Assembly: GCA_964536415.1 (NCBI GenBank)
Contig: CAZHXN010000146.1
Location: 1-5,344, forward strand
Length of the DNA stretch: 5,344 bases
Direction of reading: 5' to 3'
From: Trichothermofontia sp964536415
GTDB taxonomy: Bacteria > Cyanobacteriota > Cyanobacteriia > B231
In this document: positions 1 to 5,344 of the stretch, piece after piece
Layout: each line of letters starts with the position of its first letter
Numbering within the stretch: position 1 is the stretch's first letter
Translations under genes and position numbers: made by a program
Notes under the pieces: model-generated
What the model was told of the DNA's origin: nothing
The model's database searches: none
Seen by the model: the letters and a program-made list of their open reading frames with translations, nothing else

Positions 1-3000
1 CGGGGAACAGGGGTTGAGTAAACATAAAACATATTGCAGTGTGATGTTACTTTTTGACGAATTAAAAAATCAAAAAGGAAGCTATTTAGACAGGACATAG
101 CTATGAGTAGTTCTCTCAGATCATGAAATTGTTCAGATACAATCAGTGTATTGCCAGCAAATAAATTAGGTGGGATTACTGTGCAAATCATTGTTCTTTC
201 ATCAGTATTTCTTGCAACATCTCTAAACCCCAATCGATATCGTTGATAATCAAGCTTTTGCCTATTATCTACTCCATTCTTTCCTAACAGCGCCTTGCGC
301 CCTTCTTTTTCATCAATCCAGTAGCGGGGTGGGGCAAACTGATGGGTAAACTGGTGGATCATCTTGCCTTCGTAGAGGGGCAGTCGTCCGGGCGCTGGCT
401 CCGTTTTGAACAGATGACTGTCATTGGTCATGTGAAATTCAGTAGTCAGCTTGAGGTTCCACTTGCCCTCAATTTTTTCGCCTAGCAAGGGAAATTGCAA
501 CATCTTTTGGGCAATCGCAATATCAATGGGCTGCTTAAACTCCATAATGGATAACGAATCAGGCGAGAGCTTGCGGATCAGCGACACGTCTAATACAAGG
601 TCATCCGGTTTCGGGAAAGCTGCTAATTCTGCCACATCATGCCGCATGAATCGCACTGGGAAGGAGTCGGTCTGTCCGCCTTTTTCAAAGGTTAAAATGA
701 CAAACTTAAAACGACTATCAACCCCTTCAAAAATTGACCTACGATTTTCAAAGCAGAATAAACCTGTGATTTTAGTTTGGGAAAACAGCATTTGCCGTAA
801 CTGCTTGGTGCCTAGATCCGTATAAATGCCGCTGGGAATGACAATGCCGCACTCGCCGTCTTGTCGTAAAAGATGGTAGCAACGCTCTAGAAATAGCTTA
901 TAGAGATTAATATCGGTGCCTGCCTTTTTGCTATTTACGATCGAGATTTGATTGATATAGTCTTCAGCCGAACGAAAATAAGCACTCACATAGGGAAATT
1001 TGCTCTGATAGTCTAGCCAAGCGGCGGCAATTTCGGGGTTGTCTAACAGCTTTTTTTGTTCTTTCTCAAAAGCTTTTATGTCCATCTTGTTTTTAGAAAC
1101 CAAGTCGCTATGATTGGCAAAAAATTCCTTGGCTTGGGGCTTAAAGATTTCCCAAGGGGGGTTGGTAATGATGGCATCAAAGCCACCGCGGGCAAATACG
1201 GTGTCGAAATGATAGCCCCAGTGGAAGGGTTCTAAAGCGCTAATATCGGCAAGGTTTAGTACTCGTTTTTTGGGTTTACCGGCTAGTTGGGCTTGCTCAT
1301 ACTTGATCCCTAGCTTGGTGCTAAATTCATCCAACAGTAATTGATTTAATTTGGCTTGGGCTTCTTCATTGAGCTTTTGAATATGATTGCGCAGTTGCAG
1401 TAGGCGGGTTTCTTGGGGCAGGTCTGGGTCGTCTTGCTGGAAGGCGTGTTTTTTGTAGAGGGCAATGCTTTGGTTTTTATCTCGCAGAATTTGCTGATAG
1501 GTGGAAGCGGCTAGGGGCTGCAAGAGATTGCCCTGAAGTATGCTCTCACCCCCGGCCCCTCTCCCAGAACGGGAGAGGGGAGTTGCTCTATTTCCCCTTC
1601 CCCCCTGGTGGGGGAAGGGGTTAGGGGATGAGGGGGAAATCTCTCGCCTGCCGTCAATGCCCTCACCCCCGGCCCCTCTCCCAGAACGGGAGAGGGGAGT
1701 CAGGCGATCGAATCCTTCAGAATCCACGCGAATAAGTCCAATCAAAGAATTGCCTGCCATGATGTTGAAGTCAATGTTGGGCAGGGGTTCTAAGTCATTC
1801 ACGGTTTTGGCTGAGGCAACAAGTGCTAAAAATAGACGCAATTTAGCGATTTCTGTCGCTTCTTCCATGATGTCTACGCCATAGAGATTGTCAGTGATGA
1901 TGCGTTTTTTAACGTAATACTCCAAGGAAGGATGCTTGGCCACCTCCTGCAACCATTGCGTGATTCTTGCCCTTGCTGCCAATTCATGGGGGGAAATTGC
2001 CCTCCCCCCCGGTTCCTCTCCCAAGGGGGGAGAAGGGGTTAGGGAATGAGGGTTCTCTAGCAATGACTTAGCCCTTGTTACAACTTGGGTGTAGATGCCA
2101 ATCAACGTTTTCATTGCCGCTACCAGAAATGCCCCCGAACCACAGGCAGGATCAAGTAACGTCAGGGTGGGCAAAATTTCATTTAACAGGCGATCGCATT
2201 GGCTGGTATCTAAGGTTTCAATCAGTAAGGATAGGCCCTCCCCCTCGGTTCCTCTTCCAAGGGGGGAGAGGGGAGTAAGACGATCGCGGATGAGTTTGCT
2301 GATGGTGCGATCGCACAGATACTCGGTAATCTCTGGGCGAGTGTAATAGGCACCAAATTCTTTTTGGTTGATATACTTTTCAAAGATATAGCCCAACACA
2401 TCGGGGTTGATTTCTAAGGGGTCTTTATCAGGGCGATCGTCTAAATGCCAGGAATAACGAGAAAATAGGTCGAATACTTCGGAAAAGGCGCGATCGCTAA
2501 TCTGAATTTGCGGATACTTTTGCTCGATCGTGTGGCGGAGGAATAAGCCGCCATTGAGATAACAAATCTTGCCTATACGCTGCTGAATCACCGGATTACG
2601 CAGGTATTCCGGCTCAGCAAAACCAACAAAGAATAGATCCTGGAGAAACTGGTAAAAGTTTTGACCTTCCTGTTGACAGGCTTTGAGTTTATTTTGTAAA
2701 TATGAAGCATCCCCGTTATCCAGGAAATAGCGACGCTGTAAGAAATAGACAAACATTAACCGGTTGAGCAAAACCGAAGCATACCACCGGCGATCGCTCT
2801 CCGAATCAATCCCCTCAATTTCCAAACAAAACCGCTGATGTAACCCTTCAAAATCCTGGAAAAACTGCTTCGTAACCCGTTCAACATCAAACCCCTGCTT
2901 CACCTTCTGCGCCACATCCACATGGGTTANNNNNNNNNNNNNNNNNNNNNNNNNAACAATCAACGCCTCCAGCTTTTGCAACAGCGGCTCTGGATTCTGG

Positions 3001-3384
3001 CTGACTTTATAGGAGTGTGATCGCACTTTGGCGCTTTTCCCTGGGACTGGTTTTAGCCACACCCATTCCTGCTGCGTCTTACCCGCATCCCCAAACACCA
3101 ATAGGTGCGATTTGCTGTAGTCCGTCAGTTGGCGATCGAGCTTTACCCGGATTGGCCGCGCCGGAATCTCTGGCGTTATGCACTGGTAGACAATGAAACC
3201 GCGCTTTTGGGCAATGGCAGCCACCTCGAAAGAGTGACCGTCAATNNNNNNNNNNGAAGGGCAGGGTGACGCGATCGACCGTATCCCAACCCAGTTCCTC
3301 AATAAACAGGGATTCAAAATCAAACGTCTGGAGATATCGTTGGGCGCGGTTACGGTTGAGCATTGTAGATTTTGCGAAGTTCAT
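1..3384 (-). CDS. Eco57I-class adenine-N6 DNA methyltransferase / type IIG-like restriction-modification protein, C-terminus cut by window edge
   Basis: Predicted S-adenosylmethionine-dependent DNA adenine methyltransferase, about 1,128 codons visible and still open at base 1. The motifs seen, in order, are: an N-terminal region with FIEELGWD near residue 30; a helical block NRLMFVYFLQRRYF near 200; the motif X-like GAYYTRPEI near 345; the SAM-binding motif I DPACGSGAFLV near 411; the acidic motif GVDIMEEA near 500; and the catalytic motif IV NPPW near 741. A target-recognition-like region follows (RYWIDE, YRLGFRDVARNTDERT, IPPNLFAGNTL). The N-terminal 130 residues could be a degenerate nuclease domain, but I see no clear D-ExK and a gap falls there. 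The chosen start at 3384 overlaps the DUF5615 stop as ATGA. An in-frame ATG at 3363 (protein MLNRNRAQRY...) is an equally good alternative, and neither has a strong ribosome binding site. Four repeat-derived peptides are inserted in frame. The 10-N run at 3246-3255 breaks the nominal frame. Family assignment is firm; whether it cuts DNA is unknown. Confidence 0.9.
1540..1583 (-). repeat. In-frame palindromic repeat, copy A
   Basis: This 44-bp C/G-rich element contains a perfect 10-bp stem (CCCCTCTCCC at 1556-1565 against GGGAGAGGGG at 1571-1580) with loop AGAAC. It is identical to copy B at 43 of 44 positions; the only difference is T1544 versus C1661. Read on the minus strand in the methyltransferase frame it gives TPLSRSGRGAGGES. 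It looks like a dispersed, REP-like or MITE-like cyanobacterial repeat; I cannot assign it to a named family. Confidence 0.85.
1591..1636. repeat. Related hairpin element with G-quadruplex motif between copies A and B
   Basis: The stem CCCCTTCCCCC (1594-1604) pairs perfectly over 11 bp with GGGGGAAGGGG (1610-1620) around loop CTGGT. The right arm runs on into TTAGGGGATGAGGGGG, so 1610-1636 on the plus strand holds four runs of at least four G separated by loops of 2-4 bases, a strong G-quadruplex candidate. In the methyltransferase frame the whole segment is stop-free and encodes a Pro/Ser/Gly-rich linker around SPSSPNPFPHQGGRG. The TTAGGG..ATGAGGG tail is shared with copy C. Confidence 0.75.
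1657..1700 (-). repeat. In-frame palindromic repeat, copy B
   Basis: Near-identical twin of copy A, lying exactly 117 bp (39 codons) away, so both are read in the same frame. The stem is 1673-1682 against 1688-1697 with loop AGAAC. The encoded peptide is LTPLSRSGRGAGGEG. The right flank continues as CAGGCGATCG, resembling the flank of copy D (AAGACGATCG); in the protein both copies are preceded by DR. Confidence 0.85.
2000..2052 (-). repeat. In-frame palindromic repeat, copy C (extended variant)
   Basis: This is a diverged copy with core CCTCCCCCCCGGTTCCTCTC followed by CCAAGGGGGGAGAAGGGG and the TTAGGGAATGAGGG tail. The stem is imperfect: TCTCCC at 2017-2022 pairs with GGGAGA at 2028-2033. 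On the minus strand it encodes NPHSLTPSPPLGRGTGGEG inside the methyltransferase, between motif I and the GVDI block. Four G runs in 2025-2052 make a second, weaker G-quadruplex candidate on the plus strand. Confidence 0.8.
2190..2197. repeat. HIP1 octamer GCGATCGC (one of six)
   Basis: This is a perfect copy of the highly iterated palindrome typical of many cyanobacterial genomes. Other perfect copies start at 2307, 2490, 2790, 4215 and 5335, and truncated forms (GCGATCG or CGATCGC) occur near 1704, 2282, 2434, 3132 and 3271. Six copies in 5.3 kb is far above chance for an 8-mer and is the main evidence for the taxonomic call. Confidence 0.85.
2236..2276 (-). repeat. In-frame palindromic repeat, copy D
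   Basis: This 41-bp diverged copy of the same element has CCTCTTCC opposite GGGGGGAGAGGGG, so its stem is imperfect. In the methyltransferase frame it encodes LTPLSPLGRGTEGEG, just upstream of motif I. The flank AAGACGATCGCG resembles that of copy B. The reading frame continues without a stop into SLLIETLDT. Confidence 0.8.
2930..2954. other. Assembly gap (25 N) inside the methyltransferase gene
   Basis: This is a run of 25 undetermined bases. The reading frames either side agree: ...LQKLEALIV ends at 2955 and THVDVAQKVK begins at 2927, 27 bases apart. The gap size therefore appears correct and the protein can be read through it with about nine unknown residues. Confidence 0.95.
3246..3255. 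other. Assembly gap (10 N) that breaks the nominal frame
   Basis: This is a run of 10 undetermined bases between ...DTVDRVTLPF (codon ending at 3256) and IDGHSFEVAAIAQKR (codon starting at 3245). Ten is not a multiple of three, so translation with the N run as given shifts frame. Nine or twelve bases would restore it. A placeholder gap length is more likely than a true frameshift. Confidence 0.95.
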
Positions 3385-3734
3385 TGATAGACGATAATGC
3401 CAAAGCGATTAAGTTCGATATAGTTGTGGGATTCTAACAATATAACTAGCTGTTCAAGATTTTGGTGAAGTAATTCCTCAATCTCAGGATTTTTAATATT
3501 TCCAGTAGCAACAATGAGTAATTTATAGGGTTGTTTCTGTAACAGGAATGATTCAACAAAATCAGCATATTTGGTAATAACAACACGCTGGTCCTGGATT
3601 GAAAACTGGTTAATGAATGAGTCTGGTGTTGCATTATGCTGCGGCAAGTCACAAGTATGCAACGTGTCATAGCCTGCGGATTGTAGAAACCGAGCAAGTC
3701 TTACGGGTAATTGGGCATCGACAAGGAACTTCAT
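3381..3734 (-). CDS. DUF5615 PIN-like protein, putative toxin partner of the DUF433 gene
   Basis: A 117-residue protein with the DUF5615 (PIN-like, VapC-related fold) pattern: MKFLVDAQLP with Asp6 at the end of strand 1, then GYDTLHTCDLP (Asp29), TPD (Asp38) and RVVITKYADF at residues 50-59. PIN proteins of this kind are predicted metal-dependent RNases whose activity is controlled by a DUF433 partner; that role is family knowledge, not shown here. The family usually has an Asp where this protein has Tyr56 (TKD-x-DF versus TKYADF); Asp58 is kept. One base change (GAT to TAT at 3567-3569) would explain it, so activity may be reduced. Its start overlaps the DUF433 stop as ATGA with no clear ribosome binding site of its own, which suggests translational coupling. 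The length is normal for the family. Confidence 0.85.
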   Translation of the reverse strand: MKFLVDAQLPVRLARFLQSAGYDTLHTCDLPQHNATPDSFINQFSIQDQRVVITKYADFVESFLLQKQPYKLLIVATGNIKNPEIEELLHQNLEQLVILLESHNYIELNRFGIIVYQ

Positions 3735-3967
3735 GAGGCCAATCGATGGATACTTTTAACCTGACTTAACCGAGCAGCAAACAATAGAACTGCTAGAATG
3801 TCAGCCTCTTCTAAGTCATCATAGTCAGTCAAAATTTCCTCATGAGTCATACCAGAACTGAGCAATTCGAGCAAAAACTCAACTGGGTAGCGCAGTCCGC
3901 GAATACAAGGTTTTCCATGACAAATCTCTGGATTGATCGAAATTCGCTGTAGTAGTGGTTCGTTCAT
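3731..3967 (-). CDS. DUF433 protein, putative antitoxin
   Basis: A 78-residue protein matching DUF433: RISINPEICHGKPCIRGLRYPV at residues 8-29, then LLELLSSGMTHEEILTDYDDLEEADI at 32-57, and an alanine-rich helix. DUF433 proteins have a small winged or helix-turn-helix-like fold and are usually encoded just before a DUF5615 gene as the antitoxin; they probably bind DNA and repress their own operon. Here the DUF5615 gene follows with a 4-bp overlap. Translation starts behind a very good ribosome binding site (AGGAGGT), the strongest in the window. The usual Pro in the DYPDLE motif is Asp49-Tyr49 region variant (TDYDDLEE), a minor departure. Family call is firm; the antitoxin role is inferred. 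Confidence 0.88.
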   Translation of the reverse strand: MNEPLLQRISINPEICHGKPCIRGLRYPVEFLLELLSSGMTHEEILTDYDDLEEADILAVLLFAARLSQVKSIHRLAS

Positions 3968-3978
3968 TTGCTTTTCTT

Positions 3979-3985
3979 ACCTCCT
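3979..3985 (-). promoter_or_regulatory. Strong Shine-Dalgarno site for the DUF433 gene
   Basis: The minus strand reads AGGAGGT, 11 bases before the ATG at 3967. It fixes the start of the DUF433 gene, and its strength compared with the coupled DUF5615 start fits an antitoxin made in excess. Confidence 0.75.
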
Positions 3986-3986
3986 G

Positions 3987-4010
3987 TTCAAGTATTCTTT
4001 CAAGTATTCT
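3987..4010. repeat. Perfect 12-bp tandem repeat, candidate operator of the toxin-antitoxin pair
   Basis: TTCAAGTATTCT occurs twice head to tail (3987-3998 and 3999-4010), directly upstream of the DUF433 ribosome binding site. A 12-bp period places the two copies on nearly the same face of the helix. Position and spacing suit an operator for a DNA-binding antitoxin, but no binding is shown. The surrounding 3968-4075 spacer shows no convincing promoter or terminator; TAATAT on the minus strand at 4052-4057 is a possible -10 box without a matching -35. Confidence 0.55.
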
Positions 4011-4075
4011 ACTGATCACCATCATTTCTAAAATTTAAGGTTTAGTTGCTCATATTAGCCTCTTAGAACGTTCAC

Positions 4076-4522
4076 TCACCTAGCTGGATTCAAATCGTTG
4101 GGAAAGTTAGGGTCAACCAGTTGTTCGGATGTATAGGGACAATTCTTAGGCAAATCTCCATAATCTAAGGGGGTTTCTTTGACAACTAGATCCTTACCAG
4201 CTTCATAGGCATCGGCGATCGCCTCTGCCAAATAGGTCTTGAGACTGGGGTTCTGGGCAATGAGTTTTTGTGCTGCCCGTCGTTGCTCACGAATCGTTGC
4301 TCGCCACCTTTTGGTACGCTTGTCGGGTTGGTAGTCCCATTTCAGCAAATACCCAATTAAAACTCCTAAACGACTCTCTAGCTCTCGACGCTCCTGCTTC
4401 CCCAACGACTCAATTTCCTCCACTAGATTAGGAATATCCAGATGCTTAAAATCCCCCTCCTTAAGCAACATTGACTGCTCTACCGTCCAAGCATAAAAAT
4501 CAGTTTCATATAATGAATTCAT
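4076..4522 (-). CDS. DUF29 family protein
   Basis: A 148-residue protein with the full DUF29 signature: LYETDFYAWTVEQSMLL at residues 4-20, a D-x(5)-EEIESLGK block at 29-42, LLKWDYQP near 59-66, RW..TI.EQR at 72-81, NPSLK at 91-95, AYEAGKDLVVKET near 105-117, and CPYTSEQLVDPNF at 128-140. DUF29 is very common in cyanobacteria and has no established biochemical function; the fold is expected to be mostly helical and cytoplasmic. The start overlaps the stop of the nuclease-like gene by 4 bp (ATGA), with AGAGGTGA just before it, so the two are probably co-translated. That link may place it in the same functional unit, although DUF29 genes are also found in many unrelated settings. Confidence 0.88.
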   Translation of the reverse strand: MNSLYETDFYAWTVEQSMLLKEGDFKHLDIPNLVEEIESLGKQERRELESRLGVLIGYLLKWDYQPDKRTKRWRATIREQRRAAQKLIAQNPSLKTYLAEAIADAYEAGKDLVVKETPLDYGDLPKNCPYTSEQLVDPNFPNDLNPAR

Positions 4523-5148
4523 GACTCACCTCTCAAGACTGCCAACAAATTCCGTTCGCACTGCTCAAAAACAAAGTTCAAAATTCCTAGAACTTGAGGC
4601 AGATTTCCGATCGCATATAGCTCAGAACCATACACTAATCCATCCAGAGTTAGCTTGTAGAACTGCCACCCCTCTCCATTAGTCACAATGCCGTAAATGT
4701 CCAAATTTTGATCTAGTAATTGATTGTTATATTGACAAGCTCTCATAGCAGGTAAACATTGAGACAACCCCTGCTCAAAATCGTCCTTCTTCGCTTCGAT
4801 AATGCACAGTAATGGTGCTTCGAGATAGGCACGCTTCTTGGCCAGCAGATAGTCCACATAGCCAGTTGTTTGTTCATCGGAAAGCGGGGCTGCCTTCCAC
4901 ATTTTTAAGTGCTTAAACTGCCGTAGTGACTCCTGGCAAATAGCATCAATCAGGAGTTTTTTAGACTCTTCACCACTTTGTAAATCAAACACCTCAGAAA
5001 TCTGTCTGAGGTTTTCTTCAAAGAATTCACTAGGAGCGATCGGCTCCACAGAGAACTTCCAAGGCATGATTTCCTGAATCCCTAAGTACTTAAACGCTTC
5101 TACATAAGTAAAACTCGAAAAATTCTTTTTCTTAACCCGCATGGCCAT
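4519..5148 (-). CDS. PD-(D/E)XK nuclease-like protein, HsdR N-terminal type
   Basis: A 209-residue soluble protein. The core GYVDYLLAKKRAYLEAPLLC runs from residues 96 to 115, and IIEAKKDDFEQGLSQCLPAM follows at 116-135. Asp99, Glu118 and Lys120 form a good D-x18-E-x-K catalytic set, Glu67-Asp68 region and Glu73 lie in the preceding helix, and the EQGLSQ...Y helix matches the pattern of HSDR_N-type domains. IYGIVTNGEGWQFYKL at 151-166 matches the usual following strand pair. Type I restriction subunits carry this domain fused to a helicase; here it stands alone at one fifth of that length. The start at 5148 is supported by AGGAG nine bases upstream; ATG at 5142 is possible. The gene overlaps DUF29 by 4 bp. 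A DNA-nuclease role is inferred from the motif; such stand-alone proteins are often annotated as hypothetical. Confidence 0.75.
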   Translation of the reverse strand: MAMRVKKKNFSSFTYVEAFKYLGIQEIMPWKFSVEPIAPSEFFEENLRQISEVFDLQSGEESKKLLIDAICQESLRQFKHLKMWKAAPLSDEQTTGYVDYLLAKKRAYLEAPLLCIIEAKKDDFEQGLSQCLPAMRACQYNNQLLDQNLDIYGIVTNGEGWQFYKLTLDGLVYGSELYAIGNLPQVLGILNFVFEQCERNLLAVLRGES

Positions 5149-5157
5149 CTTGCTTCG

Positions 5158-5162
5158 CTCCT
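5158..5162 (-). promoter_or_regulatory. Shine-Dalgarno site for the nuclease-like gene
   Basis: The minus strand reads AGGAG nine bases before ATG 5148. This favours that start over the second in-frame ATG at 5142. Confidence 0.65.
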
Positions 5163-5168
5163 TTTGCC

Positions 5169-5182
5169 TTTTTACTTTTTAC
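5169..5182. repeat. Short tandem heptamer, two copies of TTTTTAC
   Basis: TTTTTAC occurs twice in a row (5169-5175, 5176-5182) and covers the last codons and stop of the upstream gene. Short heptamer repeats are common in filamentous cyanobacteria, but two units are weak evidence and A/T-rich chance similarity is possible. Confidence 0.35.
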
Positions 5183-5344
5183 TTGAAAAAACTCCCATCG
5201 AACAAATAATCTGCGCCCCATCTCGCCGTTCCTCTGGGTTGATCACACACAGGGCATCACGCTCTCGCAGAAAAGTCACTAACTTAGCCAACTGCTCATC
5301 ACTGATGCCTGCTTTGAGTTCTCGATTCAGACGAGCGATCGCAT
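5172..5344 (-). CDS. C-terminal end of an unidentified upstream protein, start outside the window
   Basis: The frame is open from the right edge to TAA at 5172-5174 and gives 56 residues, including RLNRELKAGISDEQLAKL and then LCVINPEERRDGAQIICSMG, ending VFSSKK. The sequence is charged and helix-rich, then ends in a short strand-like IICSMG tail. Endings of this kind are familiar to me from large restriction-associated helicases in cyanobacteria, but the fragment is too short to prove that. The nuclease-like gene begins 23 bp downstream, so the two are probably in one operon. The real coding signal is supported by HIP1 sitting in frame, protein-like composition and tight spacing. Confidence 0.6.
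   Translation of the reverse strand, partial: AIARLNRELKAGISDEQLAKLVTFLRERDALCVINPEERRDGAQIICSMGVFSSKK

Noticed and set aside
451..825. Plus-strand open frame of 124 codons
   Set aside because: It lies antisense to the catalytic half of the methyltransferase, has no ribosome binding site and no family-like sequence.
1556..1580. Rho-independent terminator
   Set aside because: The stem is strong and GC-rich, but no T run follows on either strand and it is inside an open coding frame.
1540..1700. CRISPR-like spacing of two near-identical repeats
   Set aside because: There are only two copies, the interval is itself a hairpin repeat at coding frame, and there are no further units or cas genes.
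1540..1884. Plus-strand open frame of 114 codons rich in Pro and Gly
   Set aside because: It is created by the repeat copies, which are open in several frames; the conserved protein is on the minus strand.
2075..2346. Two overlapping plus-strand open frames (67 and 83 codons)
   Set aside because: Both are antisense to the motif I region of the methyltransferase and look like shadows.
3446..3697. Minus-strand open frame of 83 codons
   Set aside because: It is an out-of-frame shadow of the DUF5615 gene, which has clear family motifs.
4020..4075. Terminator or promoter in the DUF29-DUF433 spacer
   Set aside because: Only a weak AT-rich inverted repeat (CTAAA/TTTAG) and an isolated TAATAT are present, without a -35 box or a stem with T run.

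Overview
The window looks like a defence-island fragment from a cyanobacterium, probably filamentous. Six perfect copies of the octamer GCGATCGC (HIP1), many near-copies such as GCGATCG, C/G-rich interspersed hairpin repeats and the protein families present (DUF29, DUF433/DUF5615, an Eco57I-type methylase) all fit that origin. The species cannot be named from the sequence. Every gene I can support lies on the minus strand, and the plus-strand open frames are shadows.

Layout in the direction of transcription, right to left. (1) 5344-5172: the last 56 codons of an upstream gene cut by the window edge. (2) 5148-4519: a 209-residue PD-(D/E)XK-like protein resembling the N-terminal nuclease domain of type I restriction HsdR subunits. 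(3) 4522-4076: a DUF29 protein. (4) 3967-3731: a DUF433 antitoxin-like protein behind a strong ribosome binding site and a perfect 12-bp tandem repeat. (5) 3734-3381: a DUF5615 PIN-like toxin candidate in which one usually conserved Asp is Tyr. (6) 3384-1: a very large Eco57I-class adenine-N6 DNA methyltransferase, possibly a type IIG-like restriction-modification protein, whose C-terminus runs off the left edge. Three junctions can use 4-bp ATGA overlaps and the others are short, so most of the region reads as one tight operon. The only real intergenic space is 108 bp at 3968-4075.

The most unusual feature is inside the methyltransferase gene. Four copies of a G/C-rich palindromic repeat (1540-1583, 1657-1700, 2000-2052, 2236-2276) and one related hairpin (1594-1620) sit in the coding sequence. 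All are read in the same orientation and the same frame, without a stop. Each adds a peptide close to TPLSxxGRGxxGEG between conserved methyltransferase blocks. DNA repeats have therefore apparently become part of the protein, as Rickettsia palindromic elements do.

Two runs of N (2930-2954 and 3246-3255) mark assembly gaps inside the methyltransferase. The 10-N run breaks the nominal frame, but the flanking protein sequence is continuous in type, so this is most simply a mis-sized gap. How the genes work together is inference: a methyltransferase for self-marking, a small separate nuclease-like protein, and a toxin-antitoxin-like pair embedded between them that may stabilise or guard the locus.
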